Shown here: one piece after another, positions 1 to 9,410 of the stretch
Position numbering within the stretch: position 1 is the stretch's first letter
Layout: each line of letters starts with the position of its first letter
Origin: a virus
Direction: 5' to 3' (one strand)
Length of the DNA stretch: 57,137 nt
Virus record (IMG/VR): IMGVR_UViG_3300044718_000101
Location: 1-57,137 of that record
Made by a program: the position numbers and the translations under genes
Notes under the pieces: model-generated
The model's input: the letters and a program-made list of their open reading frames with translations, nothing else
The model's database searches: none
Told to the model about the DNA's origin: nothing

Positions 1-537
1 GTGCTTACCTTCAAAGCATGCGCCAACTGCAAAGGCCGAGTGCCGGATAGCGTACGTCGCTGCCCTCATTGCGGGCTTGATCCGCACAGTCTGGTAAAGC
101 ACACCGTTATTCCGCCGGCACCCCCGACCCAAGTTGTACAAACCGCGCCGCCGATCCAGGCCGTGCCGGTTTACATCGTCCAACCGCCGCCGCCAAAGGG
201 CCGAACATGGCAAATAATCTCCAGCATCATCGGCGCACTGATCGGGCTCTGGGCGGTCAACTCAGCATTGGAATGCAGCCAACCCCACGGGCACGACGAC
301 ACAATCGTATTACACGCCGCCGAGGAGGCAACGAAAGAGCAGTTTGGGGACGGAATCCACTTCCCATCGTTATCGGATGTGAAGGTTGTAAACACCGGAG
401 ACAAGAACTACGACATCAGCGGAATTTTCACAACCAAATACGAACGCTTATTGCATTTCTCGGTGCACGTCGAGATTCTTCCGCAGGAAGGCAACTTGGA
501 GAAATGGGCCTACAGCAACTACCAAGCATGGGAATAA
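1..537 (+). CDS. Zinc-ribbon, membrane-anchored protein of unknown function (possibly 5'-truncated)
   Basis: 178 aa from a GTG at the first base, so the true start may lie outside the window. The N-terminus has a zinc-ribbon signature (CANC at residues 7-10, CPHC at 21-24), then a proline-rich linker (about 37-65), one hydrophobic segment (about 71-88) and a C-terminal domain of about 85 residues. This layout (cytosolic zinc ribbon, linker, one membrane pass, outer domain) is common in small bacterial envelope proteins of unknown role. It is followed 8 bp later by an acyltransferase gene in the same direction, so the two may be co-transcribed. Phage cargo or host gene cannot be decided. Confidence 0.6.
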   Translation: MLTFKACANCKGRVPDSVRRCPHCGLDPHSLVKHTVIPPAPPTQVVQTAPPIQAVPVYIVQPPPPKGRTWQIISSIIGALIGLWAVNSALECSQPHGHDDTIVLHAAEEATKEQFGDGIHFPSLSDVKVVNTGDKNYDISGIFTTKYERLLHFSVHVEILPQEGNLEKWAYSNYQAWE

Positions 538-544
538 CCTATCT

Positions 545-1558
545 ATGAACGCCACTGCTGATGTATTAGAGGGGAGGAAGAAGCCGCGTAATACTTTCAT
601 AGATTACGTTAGGCTAGGATTGGCTCTGGCTGTTGTAGCGGGGCACCTTCATCCATATTGGACATCCCCTATCCCTTTCTTTTGGCCCAGGTTCGCGGTT
701 CCGGCGTTCTTGGCGATCTCCGGCTATTACGTGTTGCAGAGCTACGAACGTTCATCCTCGTGGTCTGATTTTGCAATCAAACGGGTTCTGAGGGTCGTCC
801 CCGCGTTCGCCATATCTTTGATTATCGTCTGGTTCGCGGGTGGACTTCCGGCGCTTGGCGATTCACTCTTGAGATATGCAACGTTAGATCACGCCGGAAC
901 TTTGAGGGCGTCAGGCATGCCAATCGGGAACTCACCACTTTGGAGCCTGTCGTTAGAGGAGCTGTCTTACGCCGCCCTGGCCGTCCTCTTCACTCTCGGC
1001 ATGTACCGGCGCGTGTGGCCCATCTGGATAGCGTTCGTTATCGCCCTGGGCGTCTCGTTCTATGCCTGGCAATATCAATGGGGCTCACTCGTAGCAGAGC
1101 CGCTTCCGTCTTTCTTTGCGGGCTCCCTCATTTACCTTTATAGGGACAAACTCAAGTCTAGCGTTTGGGTTCTCGGTGTCGCAAGTTTTGTTGCAGGAAT
1201 GATTTTAACCAGACCGTCGTTTACGATGTTCGGGGCTTCGTGCATCGGGTGTGTGCTGGTTGGGGTCGGCTTACTGTTGGCATCCAAGGGGCTGAAGGGG
1301 CTACCGGCTATCCCCGACGTTTCCTATGGCATTTACGTGTACCACATGCCGCTTGCGATTGCGTTCGGCGCTTCGATCAATCCGTTGTTATACGTCCCCC
1401 TCCTCTTTGCACTTTCTATCGGTTCGTGGTATTTGATTGAAAAGCCCGCCCTAAAACTAAAAAACTGGCACCCCCGCCGCAAAGCGAGAGTGCCAGAAGT
1501 AAAGCCCCCGGAGCCCGTAACCTTCCGCACAAAAGGCACTGACTGGTGGATAGCCTAG
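545..1558 (+). CDS. Acyltransferase family 3 (OafA/YrhL-like) integral membrane enzyme
   Basis: 337 aa with about ten hydrophobic segments. Family hallmarks are visible: an early Arg (R23), the membrane-embedded His (GHLHPYW, H34), and WSLSLEELSYAAL near residue 132, which matches the WSLSVEEQ motif of the family. Such enzymes O-acylate surface polysaccharides or peptidoglycan. Phages carry them to modify the receptor and block superinfection, so a lysogenic-conversion role is inferred. The stop codon shares a CTAG with the stop of the convergent tail-fibre gene, a 4-bp overlap. That tight packing against the phage late operon favours phage cargo over host origin. Confidence 0.85.
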   Translation: MNATADVLEGRKKPRNTFIDYVRLGLALAVVAGHLHPYWTSPIPFFWPRFAVPAFLAISGYYVLQSYERSSSWSDFAIKRVLRVVPAFAISLIIVWFAGGLPALGDSLLRYATLDHAGTLRASGMPIGNSPLWSLSLEELSYAALAVLFTLGMYRRVWPIWIAFVIALGVSFYAWQYQWGSLVAEPLPSFFAGSLIYLYRDKLKSSVWVLGVASFVAGMILTRPSFTMFGASCIGCVLVGVGLLLASKGLKGLPAIPDVSYGIYVYHMPLAIAFGASINPLLYVPLLFALSIGSWYLIEKPALKLKNWHPRRKARVPEVKPPEPVTFRTKGTDWWIA

Positions 1559-4278
1559 TTTTTGCTAAGGATGTAATAGTTCGAACCGTCGGAAGTATAA
1601 GTGACGCACCCGCCCTGATTATTGATCGAAACACTCGCCGCTGCCCAAGCGCCCGTACCATTAAAGGTTTCCGAACCGGCGGGTAGGAGCGTTATCGCGC
1701 CCGTCGTCCTTGTGCAAAGGATCGTCATAATGCGGCCCTTACAGAGAGAAGCCGCTACCGCCGTGATCGTTTCAACCCCTGTACCGCCAATCAGCACAAC
1801 ATCATCAGTCGGCAACATCACATAGGTAGCCGAAGCGACTGTTACCTTGCCTCTGAGGATGCTTGACCAGTTGGCCCCGTCGTAGGCCATATCAACGTGA
1901 TCTGTCGAGTTGGTCACATGTCCTGCCGCCGCACCCGTGTACGAGTTCGTCGGAGCCGCAGTGGGGACTCCCGCCATTGAAGGCGGGAACCACTGACCCT
2001 TAGTGGCCGACGTTGCAAGCGCGGAGCCCCTAGCGTTCAACACTACATCGCCACCCTCTCCAACCTCCACATAGGTCACGGTGCTAGCTGTGCCGTTTGG
2101 CGTTAAACGAACCTGCCATTTCGTTCCCAAACTGCCCAATGCTTGACTTTCCGTCGCAATAAATGGCGTAAGCCCGGACGACGTGAACGCCGAAGAATTG
2201 TAGGTTCCCGCGTTGTAGGTGCCGATGATAGCCCCCGAAGTTGGATAGCCAACAATCCCGGTCCTCCAACTTCCAGATGCACCACCGCGCCCGAGGATCA
2301 TTCCAATAGAACTACCACTTGCGATCTGTGCCACCTGAAAGTTAGGCGCGCCAGTGGAGTCCAATCCATTAAAGAAAATCCCCTGATAGGATGCAGGAGC
2401 CGTGAACTGATAGCCGGTGGCAGAAGTGCTTGTAGCTGTTAAAGCTAGCTGCCCAGGCGTGGTGTAAACCATCCCCGAATCCGCCGCCAACGTCCCAGAG
2501 CCGCCGTTGAACTGAACCTGCCCGCTAGAACCAGCCGCCGAAGCCGTCCCCGTAGGCGTAGCCGTCGAAACGCTCGTGATCCTGCCCTTGCTGTCATAGG
2601 TCAGCACAGGAATAGAGGTAGCACCGCCGACCGTTCCACCTGTGACGACGTTGGCAAGAGCCGGTGAAGAAGCGGTACCGGTGAGGTCGCCAGCAAGCTG
2701 AATAGCGCCCTTCTGTGAGGCTCCAGCATCCGCAACGTCAAGCGCGATGCCACCCGCAGAATGGGTAACAGTCAGCTTTGTAGAGCCGGCCGTGACGCTC
2801 TTGTACTCAAGGCCGGATGCAGCGGCATTGACGCCGAGTATCTGATTAGCGGTTCCGATCGAAGATAGGCCAGTGCCACCACGGGCGGTGCCGAAAGTTC
2901 CAGATGTCACATCCGCCGCAGCGTGGGTGTGGTTCCCCGCCGCCGCCTGGGTTGAACCTGTTCCGAGGGTCCGCATCGAAGCGGTTCCCGCTGCTCCGTC
3001 TTTGTTGGCCGCTGCGACTTGTACATCGGTGATCGTAGCCGTGGCAATCTTCGTGGCCGTGATCGCACCGGCACCAATCGTCAGAGCCGGGAAGGTTGTA
3101 GTAGCGTCACCAGTGAACACACCCGCATTAGGCAAGTTTGCAGCGGGCAAGGTGCCGGTCACATCACTTGCCAGGTTCGCTTGATTCCCCCCAGAGATAA
3201 CGCCACCGGACGAGTTCTTGACCAGGCCCGCAGAACTTAACGCACCGAGGGTGAGGTTCTGGGCAGTCAACAATCCAGCGGGAGAACCGCTCATCTTTGA
3301 AGCCCCGGCCACTTGGAAATCAAAGAAGTTCTTAGAAGTCCCCGAAGGCGCGCGAATCCCGAAATAGGTGCCAAAGCTCGAACCACTGAACGAGTCAGAA
3401 CCGAGCTCCATCATGGCGTCAGAGCCAATCGCAAACGGGTCCTTCGTCAGGCTCAAGGTAAACGGAGTCGAGAACGTTGGCGCAAAGCTGAACTGATGGA
3501 AGCTCGACCACGTTGGGGAAAAGCTCTGATCCACTGAAACGGTGCCGGAAGTGGTGATGGTCGTAGGCGAGAGTGAGATTCCCGCGCCGGAGGAGATCGA
3601 CGTAACCGAACCAGTCCCGAACGTGGGAGTAAAGTTAATCCACGCCGAACCATTCCATTTCAGGAAGTCGCCCGACGTAGGAGAGCCCGCACTGACGTTA
3701 GAAAGGTTTCCCAGCGCGATTGCAGGCAAGTCCGCGAGAACCATAGCCCGGAACGTAGGAGCCGCCGCGCTGCCCGTCGTAGGGCCAAAGAAGCCGAAGT
3801 TTGCGGTTTGCGTGGCAAGTGTGGCCGCAAGCGTTCCAGTCGAGGTCACCGGAGAGCCTGAGACATTGAATATCGAAGGCAAACTAAGCCCAACCGATGT
3901 AACCGCCGCCGTCAAATAGTTCGGTGTAAAGTTGACCCAGTTCGAGCCGTTCCACTTTAAGATGTCCCCGCTTGCAAGGCTTGTAAGCGAGACATTCGAA
4001 AGGTTGGCAAGCGCGATCGGTGGCAGATCGGCAAGCACAAGCCCGCGCCAGGTCGGCAGAGCCGCAGAGCCCGAGGTAGGGCCGGCATAAACCTTATTGG
4101 CGCTTTGAGCCGTGATCGATGCCGGCGAGAATGGCACCCAAGCAGTGCCATTCCACTGGATAATTTGGCCCATCGTCGCCCCAGACTGATGCAGCCGGTC
4201 GAGCGGGATCTTCGATTGACAAAAGGCTGAGACGCAGCAAAGCGTCCCCAGCAATAGGGTTAAGAGTTTTAGTTTCAT
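1555..4278 (-). CDS. Repetitive tail-fibre protein with an N-terminal signal peptide
   Basis: 907 aa, last gene of the late operon. The body is Gly/Ser/Thr/Ala-rich with repeated modules of roughly 70 residues containing GPTSGSAA..PT(W/F)R and LADLP.IAL.NLSNVS, near residues 65-100 and 145-190. The C-terminal 150 residues look like a globular tip. This suits a trimeric beta-structured fibre. The first 25 residues are an apparent Sec signal peptide (KLK, then LLTLLLGTLCCVSAF), which is odd for a virion protein assembled in the cytoplasm. A GGAG ribosome site sits 5 nt before the ATG. It could instead be an exported adhesin-like moron, but its position directly after tail genes favours a fibre. 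Confidence 0.7.
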   Translation of the reverse strand: MKLKLLTLLLGTLCCVSAFCQSKIPLDRLHQSGATMGQIIQWNGTAWVPFSPASITAQSANKVYAGPTSGSAALPTWRGLVLADLPPIALANLSNVSLTSLASGDILKWNGSNWVNFTPNYLTAAVTSVGLSLPSIFNVSGSPVTSTGTLAATLATQTANFGFFGPTTGSAAAPTFRAMVLADLPAIALGNLSNVSAGSPTSGDFLKWNGSAWINFTPTFGTGSVTSISSGAGISLSPTTITTSGTVSVDQSFSPTWSSFHQFSFAPTFSTPFTLSLTKDPFAIGSDAMMELGSDSFSGSSFGTYFGIRAPSGTSKNFFDFQVAGASKMSGSPAGLLTAQNLTLGALSSAGLVKNSSGGVISGGNQANLASDVTGTLPAANLPNAGVFTGDATTTFPALTIGAGAITATKIATATITDVQVAAANKDGAAGTASMRTLGTGSTQAAAGNHTHAAADVTSGTFGTARGGTGLSSIGTANQILGVNAAASGLEYKSVTAGSTKLTVTHSAGGIALDVADAGASQKGAIQLAGDLTGTASSPALANVVTGGTVGGATSIPVLTYDSKGRITSVSTATPTGTASAAGSSGQVQFNGGSGTLAADSGMVYTTPGQLALTATSTSATGYQFTAPASYQGIFFNGLDSTGAPNFQVAQIASGSSIGMILGRGGASGSWRTGIVGYPTSGAIIGTYNAGTYNSSAFTSSGLTPFIATESQALGSLGTKWQVRLTPNGTASTVTYVEVGEGGDVVLNARGSALATSATKGQWFPPSMAGVPTAAPTNSYTGAAAGHVTNSTDHVDMAYDGANWSSILRGKVTVASATYVMLPTDDVVLIGGTGVETITAVAASLCKGRIMTILCTRTTGAITLLPAGSETFNGTGAWAAASVSINNQGGCVTYTSDGSNYYILSKN

Positions 4279-4298
4279 GGATTCTCCGAAGTGAAAAG

Positions 4299-4315
4299 GC
4301 CGCTAGAATGGCGGC
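4299..4315 (-). terminator. Short GC hairpin upstream of the fibre gene
   Basis: A 5-bp stem GCCGC/GCGGC with a 7-nt loop, followed on the minus strand by CTTTTC, about 20 nt before the fibre ATG. The sequence closely matches the terminator hairpin at 22262-22282. It may be a weak or attenuating terminator; the U-tract is short. Confidence 0.4.
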
Positions 4316-4335
4316 AAAGCGTCTAAAATGGAGTT

Positions 4336-4653
4336 GTGACTAAGGCCCATCTAATCGGCAGTATCTTGCTTTGCTTCTGCGCTGTGATGGCGGGGTTGAC
4401 GAACCTAAATATGATCCAAACAAACAGCGACCTCACCCAGGAGCTAGTCCGCTTAAATAAGCAAATCGAATTTGATAGTCACGAGAATAGCTATCAGGAG
4501 GCGCGAATCTGCTTAATAGACCCGAACACCGGCAGTAAATGGGAATGGAACGACCCGTGGATCGGCTGGACGGTAACGAAGAACTATTGGCCCGTGCTTA
4601 CTATATCGAGCCATGATCCAGCATTTCCGAACTGGACCGTTCTAGCCCCTTAG
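4336..4653 (+). CDS. Small membrane-anchored protein of unknown function
   Basis: 105 aa from GTG, preceded by TGGAG. One N-terminal hydrophobic segment (about residues 6-24) is followed by a short helical stretch (about 30-50) and a Trp-rich C-terminal part. It is the only plus-strand gene embedded in the minus-strand late operon, and its stop overlaps the convergent tail gene by 4 bp. A gene inserted against the operon direction is typical of a moron expressed from the prophage. No family recognised. Confidence 0.55.
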   Translation: MTKAHLIGSILLCFCAVMAGLTNLNMIQTNSDLTQELVRLNKQIEFDSHENSYQEARICLIDPNTGSKWEWNDPWIGWTVTKNYWPVLTISSHDPAFPNWTVLAP

Positions 4654-5576
4654 TGCATATAGGTAAGCAAAATACAATCCGCCACGTCCCGCTCAGTCCC
4701 GACCGGCTGAGGAGCATCGCCCGTTAAGGTCATCGTCCAAACCCCGCCAGGCGTCGTAATCGCGTAGTCGTCGATCGGTATCAGAACGCCCTTCCCGTTG
4801 TTCATTTGGGCCAGCACGCCGCCCACAGGTGCCGTCGGAGCCGTGAACACCTTATTCGTCCCGTTGACGGTCCCGGAGGCCTTAACGACCACCTGCTGAG
4901 GCACATGCAGCGTCCCACCGCTAGTAATCTGCGTCTCGTTCCCCGCCGAATCCATCGCGAACAGTTCGACAATCCCGCCAACCGTCCTTCCGTAAATCAA
5001 TATCTCGCCCGTCACATGGACAGGTGAAGAGCCTTGATTCACCAGAGCCGCAAACGTCCCGACGTTCGCCTGCCCGTCGAGGAACAAATCAAACGCAGAG
5101 TGGAAAGGATGCGAAGGAGTGCGGCCAATACCTACCCGCTGATTCAAGAGGTCCAGAATCACCAGGCCACCGGCCAAGCTTTCTGTCATCGGGTCGAGCC
5201 ACGTATCCAGGGCCATACGGCCGCTTGTCCCGACCGTCACCGTTGAGCCGGTGGAAGTAAAACTGCCAAGCCGAACATAAGGCGCGCCCAGGTCGGTTAA
5301 GGTGGTCGAGGTCGAAAGGTTGTTATTATCCGGATCGATCCACACATAACCAGAGGAAGATGCAGGAGCATTGATCGAATTGCCCGGCAAGTCAACCGCG
5401 CATTCTCCCATAGCCTTGCCAGAAGAAACCGTTATGTTCAAGCCTCCGGTCGTGGACAAAGTGAGGCCGCTCATAACACCCCGGCCCTGCCAAGCGTGCA
5501 TCAGCTCAAGCGCGTCAAGCCATCCGTTGGCTAGGCCCTGTGTTAAGTAGTCTCCAAGTTGGGTGTATCCAGACAT
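4650..5576 (-). CDS. Phage tail/baseplate-associated structural protein
   Basis: 308 aa. Gly/Thr/Val-rich beta sequence in the middle. The segment around residues 200-220 (AMDSAGNETQITSGG) and the adjoining VPQQVVVKASGTVNG resemble linker regions of phage fibre and distal-tail proteins. The ATG directly follows the stop of the 1055-aa tail protein, so translation is probably coupled. Likely part of the host-recognition apparatus at the tail tip; the exact role is not recognisable. Confidence 0.6.
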   Translation of the reverse strand: MSGYTQLGDYLTQGLANGWLDALELMHAWQGRGVMSGLTLSTTGGLNITVSSGKAMGECAVDLPGNSINAPASSSGYVWIDPDNNNLSTSTTLTDLGAPYVRLGSFTSTGSTVTVGTSGRMALDTWLDPMTESLAGGLVILDLLNQRVGIGRTPSHPFHSAFDLFLDGQANVGTFAALVNQGSSPVHVTGEILIYGRTVGGIVELFAMDSAGNETQITSGGTLHVPQQVVVKASGTVNGTNKVFTAPTAPVGGVLAQMNNGKGVLIPIDDYAITTPGGVWTMTLTGDAPQPVGTERDVADCILLTYMH

Positions 5577-8500
5577 CTATTCTTCACTCCATGTTGTGCC
5601 CATGTCAGGGCTCACAAATCGCCGGTTCGGCGTCCCGCTCAAAAGGAACGTCAATAGCCGCTTCGGACCAGGGTCAATCGAAAGATCGAAAGATGCCTCG
5701 CTGCTGGTCACAATCGGACCAACGTTCACCCAAGTCCCATCCCGCAGCAACCGCCAAAGAACGTAGCGGGTTGTGTCATACACCGCGATGTAGGCCGTCT
5801 GGTTTCGCTTATCCGCACAGGTCCGGCACGATGTCCCGGTAGGCGCTATCGACACGGCCGCATCCCACTTATCGCCCAGCGAAGCCGACTGACAGGCATG
5901 CAAACCGGTCGAATCGATGTAGGCAAGCAGCAAAGAGCCATTGGGCAGATAAGTAATATCAAGGTCCGTAACCACCAACCCCGGAATAACCAACGCATCA
6001 CTCGAATAACCTCCAAGCAAATCAAAGCGCCAAACATGAACCCCGTCATCCCGACCATAGGCAGCCACCATCAACCGGCCCCGCTCCGTCTCGCACAGGC
6101 AAATCCCAGAGAAGATGATCCGCCCGCGTGACTTCTTCCGGTTGAAAGCGGTAAACGGCTGAATCTGCTTCATCGTCAGCCCGCCAGTCGCGCCGGGCTC
6201 AGCTATAAAGTCATAGCTCTGGCCGCTGAAGGCAAACGGGAAACCCGTTCGAAAATAGCCGCCCGCGTCCGGCATTCCAGAGCCGGCATCGCTACTATCC
6301 GAAACCCGCTGAATCCCAACGCTATCGGTCGTATCCGGCTTCCAGTGGCTATCCGTCGCAAGACCATGGCCAGCGCCGCGTAAATACTTCACGAACCGAA
6401 ACACCAGCGGATCGTTGGCCACATAAGCCAAGGTCGAGCCCCATTCCCCCATCCCTGGGTAAGCGTTGATCTGGTCCGCCAGCTCCTGAGCAGGAATCGT
6501 AACCCCCGCCGAGATATCCCGTTCTATCCAATATTCATAAAAAGCAGTATTGAAAGCATAAGTAGCGCCGGCCCCGCCAAGCAAATAGGCCGAGGCACCC
6601 GCATTCAAGGGTGCCGGGCCAGAAGCCGAAAGAGAAGTAGCCGTCCACCCGTCGCACGTGTTGATAAGCTGGCAAACTTCGTTAATATCGTTGCCCAGCC
6701 CCGAAACTCCGCTCAAATCATGGCGAAGCACCTCATCCGGGATCTCAAGACTCTGACGCCCGTCTGTCAAAGCAAGCAAATGGCGCTTGCACATATAGTA
6801 AGCCGAATCCGTCGTCGGGTTGTACGGCATGTAGAAGTCGTAGTGCAGAAACGTCGAAACGATGTCCAGCTTCACCGACCGTTTCACAAACAAATGAATA
6901 TCGGTCACCGTCAAGGTCGAGCCGTTCGGAATGCCGCCAATCGAGAGCGACTTCAGCACGTTCACCCCGGTATCGCGCCCTTCCTGAGTTGGATAACCCG
7001 CAGGATTCCCAAACCCGACCAGCATATGCACGTCGGCAGGATTAGCGATCGGGTAGCGGCTATCCTGAGAGCCGCCCGGCGACGAGCTATCCGGACAGCA
7101 CAAATCGATCTCGTAATCCGCGCTATCGCCAGCCGTCCCGGTCGTAATAGCCCAGGTCTTTCCCCCGATGCCAATCACCAACGGCACGCTATCGCCAATA
7201 TCGATTGAGAGTGAAACCTTCATGTACCGGTGAGATTCCATTCCCACTCTGGGCGAGAAAGCCGCCACAGCACTAGCTCCGTCCGCAGTAGCAGCGCCGA
7301 CCACAACTGTCCCGCCAGGCGTCGTGACCGTGCAACCCGTGCCCGTCCAGCCGGTTAGGTTCGCATGGTGCCCAATATCGCGGGTCGTAGCAAACGCGAG
7401 TCCAATCGCATCCCACTTGCGGCCCATGGATAGTAGGCGCCGATCTCTGGGGTCATCACCCAAGGCAGAGAGAGACGAATCCTTGAGCCAGCAGGACACC
7501 GGCCCCATGGTCTTCAGCACGTCCCCCGAGGAAAGCGAATAGTCGTACTGAGTCCATGAATGATCAGCCTCACCGCCAGAGAAAACGAACTCAGCCGGAG
7601 TAGCTATCCCTACAGCGTCGTAAATCCAATACTGGATTGTCAGATCGCCCTCAAGCCAAACCGCGCCAAAATCCCGAATGGAGCCGAGTATCCGGCAAAG
7701 CTTCGGAGGCCTCCACGTTGCACCGGCAGTCACCTGGCCGGTTCCTTCCAAAACCGCCGTGCAGCCAATTCCGAAGTCCCGCGTTAGTGCAGCCGTCGCG
7801 GGATCGTGAAAGACCAGCGTGTGAAAGGGAGTCGAAACGCCCGCAGTCAGATAGTCGATACGGTTGAACCAAACATTGTTAGCCTGGTGGTCGACCTTGA
7901 CAATATCGACCTTGTAATCTACGCCGTTGATGCTAGGCGTAATGAAACACTCAGAACCCCCCGAGAAGATGCCGGTCATCACCGCTTCAGTGAGCATCTG
8001 GTAGCCATTAAAGTCCGGGATCGGCAGCGCCAGCACCGTGTAGGTGTGCGTCTGGTCGTAGCCAATCGCGGGCACTTCGATGCGCACTGTCAACGATTGC
8101 CCAGGGACGAGCACGAGTTGCACCGCGCGGTTCGTGGCCACCGGCCCCTCAAAGTCAGGAGCAGTAGGCGGAAAGCCCAATGTGTCAGCCGTCAAAGGGT
8201 AGGTAAACAGCGGATCGTCGTAAATCTCGGTGCAGGGGATCGAAACGGTAACCGTGTAATCCAGGGTCAGCTCACCGGGATTAGTGACCTCGCAAGCAAA
8301 CGGACCAAACATTGAACCCGACGAAGGATCAAGATTCAGCGTAATCACCCCAAGCCCATAACCGTTCAGGTTGACGACAAGCTGAAAGAAATAGAACTCG
8401 GTAATCCCGTTTGCATCATTGATCGGACAATCGCTAGCCCGAGGACCGCAGCCACTAATCCCACTACCAGAAACCGGCCCCGACATCTGGTAACCACCGC

Positions 8501-8744
8501 TAGAGCCAACAGCCACCCCCATCCCTGAAGCCGAAAGCGTAGAGTCAAACGACTCGGTAGCAATCTTGTAAGGCTCCGCCCCAGGCACAAACTCGTACTC
8601 GTTGACGACGGCCGTAACCGGCATCCCAAAATCGTTCGCTGCATCGCTGGTAGCCGTAATGGGCGAGAACGTGAAAACCCGCTTACATTCATGGTGCCCA
8701 ATGAACTTAAGCACAAGGGCGCGGTCGTTACCAGAGGTAGGCAT
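5577..8744 (-). CDS. Large tail-tip protein with a C-terminal sialidase-like (Asp-box) propeller segment
   Basis: 1055 aa and beta-rich throughout. The C-terminal part, from about residue 870, reads like a beta-propeller and ends with an Asp-box type motif SPDMGTTW, as in BNR/sialidase repeats. The central region resembles carbohydrate-binding jelly rolls (alternating hydrophobics, several Trp). Many Cys residues (for example CGPRASDC near residue 100) are unusual for a phage virion protein. Inferred to be the adsorption or receptor-binding component, since it lies between the tail-hub-like 889-aa protein and the fibre genes. Confidence 0.55.
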   Translation of the reverse strand: MPTSGNDRALVLKFIGHHECKRVFTFSPITATSDAANDFGMPVTAVVNEYEFVPGAEPYKIATESFDSTLSASGMGVAVGSSGGYQMSGPVSGSGISGCGPRASDCPINDANGITEFYFFQLVVNLNGYGLGVITLNLDPSSGSMFGPFACEVTNPGELTLDYTVTVSIPCTEIYDDPLFTYPLTADTLGFPPTAPDFEGPVATNRAVQLVLVPGQSLTVRIEVPAIGYDQTHTYTVLALPIPDFNGYQMLTEAVMTGIFSGGSECFITPSINGVDYKVDIVKVDHQANNVWFNRIDYLTAGVSTPFHTLVFHDPATAALTRDFGIGCTAVLEGTGQVTAGATWRPPKLCRILGSIRDFGAVWLEGDLTIQYWIYDAVGIATPAEFVFSGGEADHSWTQYDYSLSSGDVLKTMGPVSCWLKDSSLSALGDDPRDRRLLSMGRKWDAIGLAFATTRDIGHHANLTGWTGTGCTVTTPGGTVVVGAATADGASAVAAFSPRVGMESHRYMKVSLSIDIGDSVPLVIGIGGKTWAITTGTAGDSADYEIDLCCPDSSSPGGSQDSRYPIANPADVHMLVGFGNPAGYPTQEGRDTGVNVLKSLSIGGIPNGSTLTVTDIHLFVKRSVKLDIVSTFLHYDFYMPYNPTTDSAYYMCKRHLLALTDGRQSLEIPDEVLRHDLSGVSGLGNDINEVCQLINTCDGWTATSLSASGPAPLNAGASAYLLGGAGATYAFNTAFYEYWIERDISAGVTIPAQELADQINAYPGMGEWGSTLAYVANDPLVFRFVKYLRGAGHGLATDSHWKPDTTDSVGIQRVSDSSDAGSGMPDAGGYFRTGFPFAFSGQSYDFIAEPGATGGLTMKQIQPFTAFNRKKSRGRIIFSGICLCETERGRLMVAAYGRDDGVHVWRFDLLGGYSSDALVIPGLVVTDLDITYLPNGSLLLAYIDSTGLHACQSASLGDKWDAAVSIAPTGTSCRTCADKRNQTAYIAVYDTTRYVLWRLLRDGTWVNVGPIVTSSEASFDLSIDPGPKRLLTFLLSGTPNRRFVSPDMGTTWSEE

Positions 8745-8849
8745 AAGGAAAGCGTTCGAACGGTTCCCTCTTTTGAATGAGGGCTAGGGTGGATGCAAGT
8801 GGTTACGAAACAAGGCAAATGCGGGCCAATCCTAAAATATGGAGCCCGG

Positions 8850-8987
8850 TCACATAAGATGCACGGCAAGCACGGTGAGAAATGCCAGAAGGCATATGTT
8901 CCAAACCAATAAAACGCAGTTCCATCTGATCCTATGATCCAAATCTTGCATTCTCAGCCGATATTCGCAGCGATCAATTTCGGTCAT
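8850..8987 (-). CDS. Tiny one-pass membrane protein (45 aa)
   Basis: ATG at 8987 with AGGAG seven bases upstream, and a stop at 8850. Charged N-terminal half (MTEIDRCEYRLRMQDLDHRI), then one hydrophobic helix from about residue 24 to 45. It sits between a small tail-region gene and the 1055-aa tail protein. The good ribosome site and clear topology argue that it is real. Function unknown. Confidence 0.55.
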   Translation of the reverse strand: MTEIDRCEYRLRMQDLDHRIRWNCVLLVWNICLLAFLTVLAVHLM

Positions 8988-9007
8988 GTGTTTCTCCTGA
9001 CCCACCA

Positions 9008-9265
9008 TCACGTAGGATCAACAATATCAATCCCACCATCGGCAAGCACTTTGCTGTAACCGACGACGAAGCGAAACTTCCCAACGTTGGGCCCATCCAA
9101 AAGCCGCAACTGCCGCGATGACCGGGTGTTCAAGAGCGTCCCGTTGACATCGGCCTCCTGTGACCGTCCGCGAGACAAGACGCCAAGGTTCTGCTCCTGC
9201 AGCTTGCGCTTGACCATCTCGCCAAGCATGAGCTTGTTTAATCTCGCTTCCGGTGTCTGACTCAT
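9008..9265 (-). CDS. Small phage protein of unknown function
   Basis: 85 aa, with GGAGG five bases before the ATG. Basic and helical at the N-terminus (LNKLMLGEMVKRKLQEQ), then a short beta-rich C-terminal half. Lies in the tail-tip cluster with no direct overlap to neighbours. No family recognised; a minor tail or assembly role is inferred only from position. Confidence 0.55.
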   Translation of the reverse strand: MSQTPEARLNKLMLGEMVKRKLQEQNLGVLSRGRSQEADVNGTLLNTRSSRQLRLLDGPNVGKFRFVVGYSKVLADGGIDIVDPT

Positions 9266-9302
9266 AAAATCCTCCGAACGAACTCAAAACTAACAAACAG
9301 AC

Positions 9303-9355
9303 GCGCCTCTCCTTGTGGGAGAGGTCGGTGAGCCTGCGAACCGGGTGAGGGAGTC
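9303..9355 (-). repeat. REP-like palindromic element between tail genes
   Basis: On the minus strand the region reads CCCTCACCCGG...CTCACCGACCTCTCCC and then AAGGAGAGG. CCTCTCC can pair with GGAGAGG around a short loop. This resembles the widespread chromosomal palindromes of the CCCTCACCC...CCTCTCCC type. It lies in the only sizeable non-coding gap (9266-9430) of the tail cluster and may also act as a processing or termination hairpin. Confidence 0.45.
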
Positions 9356-9410
9356 TCCGAATCCATTCCGAAACGTCCCAACCATCAGGCGAAGCCGACC
9401 CCCTGCAAAC

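Noticed and set aside
1-1000. Left attachment site
   Set aside because: No copy of the tRNA-Ala 3' sequence seen near the left edge; the prophage probably continues outside the window.
7806-8315. 169-aa plus-strand frame inside the 1055-aa tail gene
   Set aside because: Antisense shadow, Arg/His-rich nonsense composition, no ribosome site.
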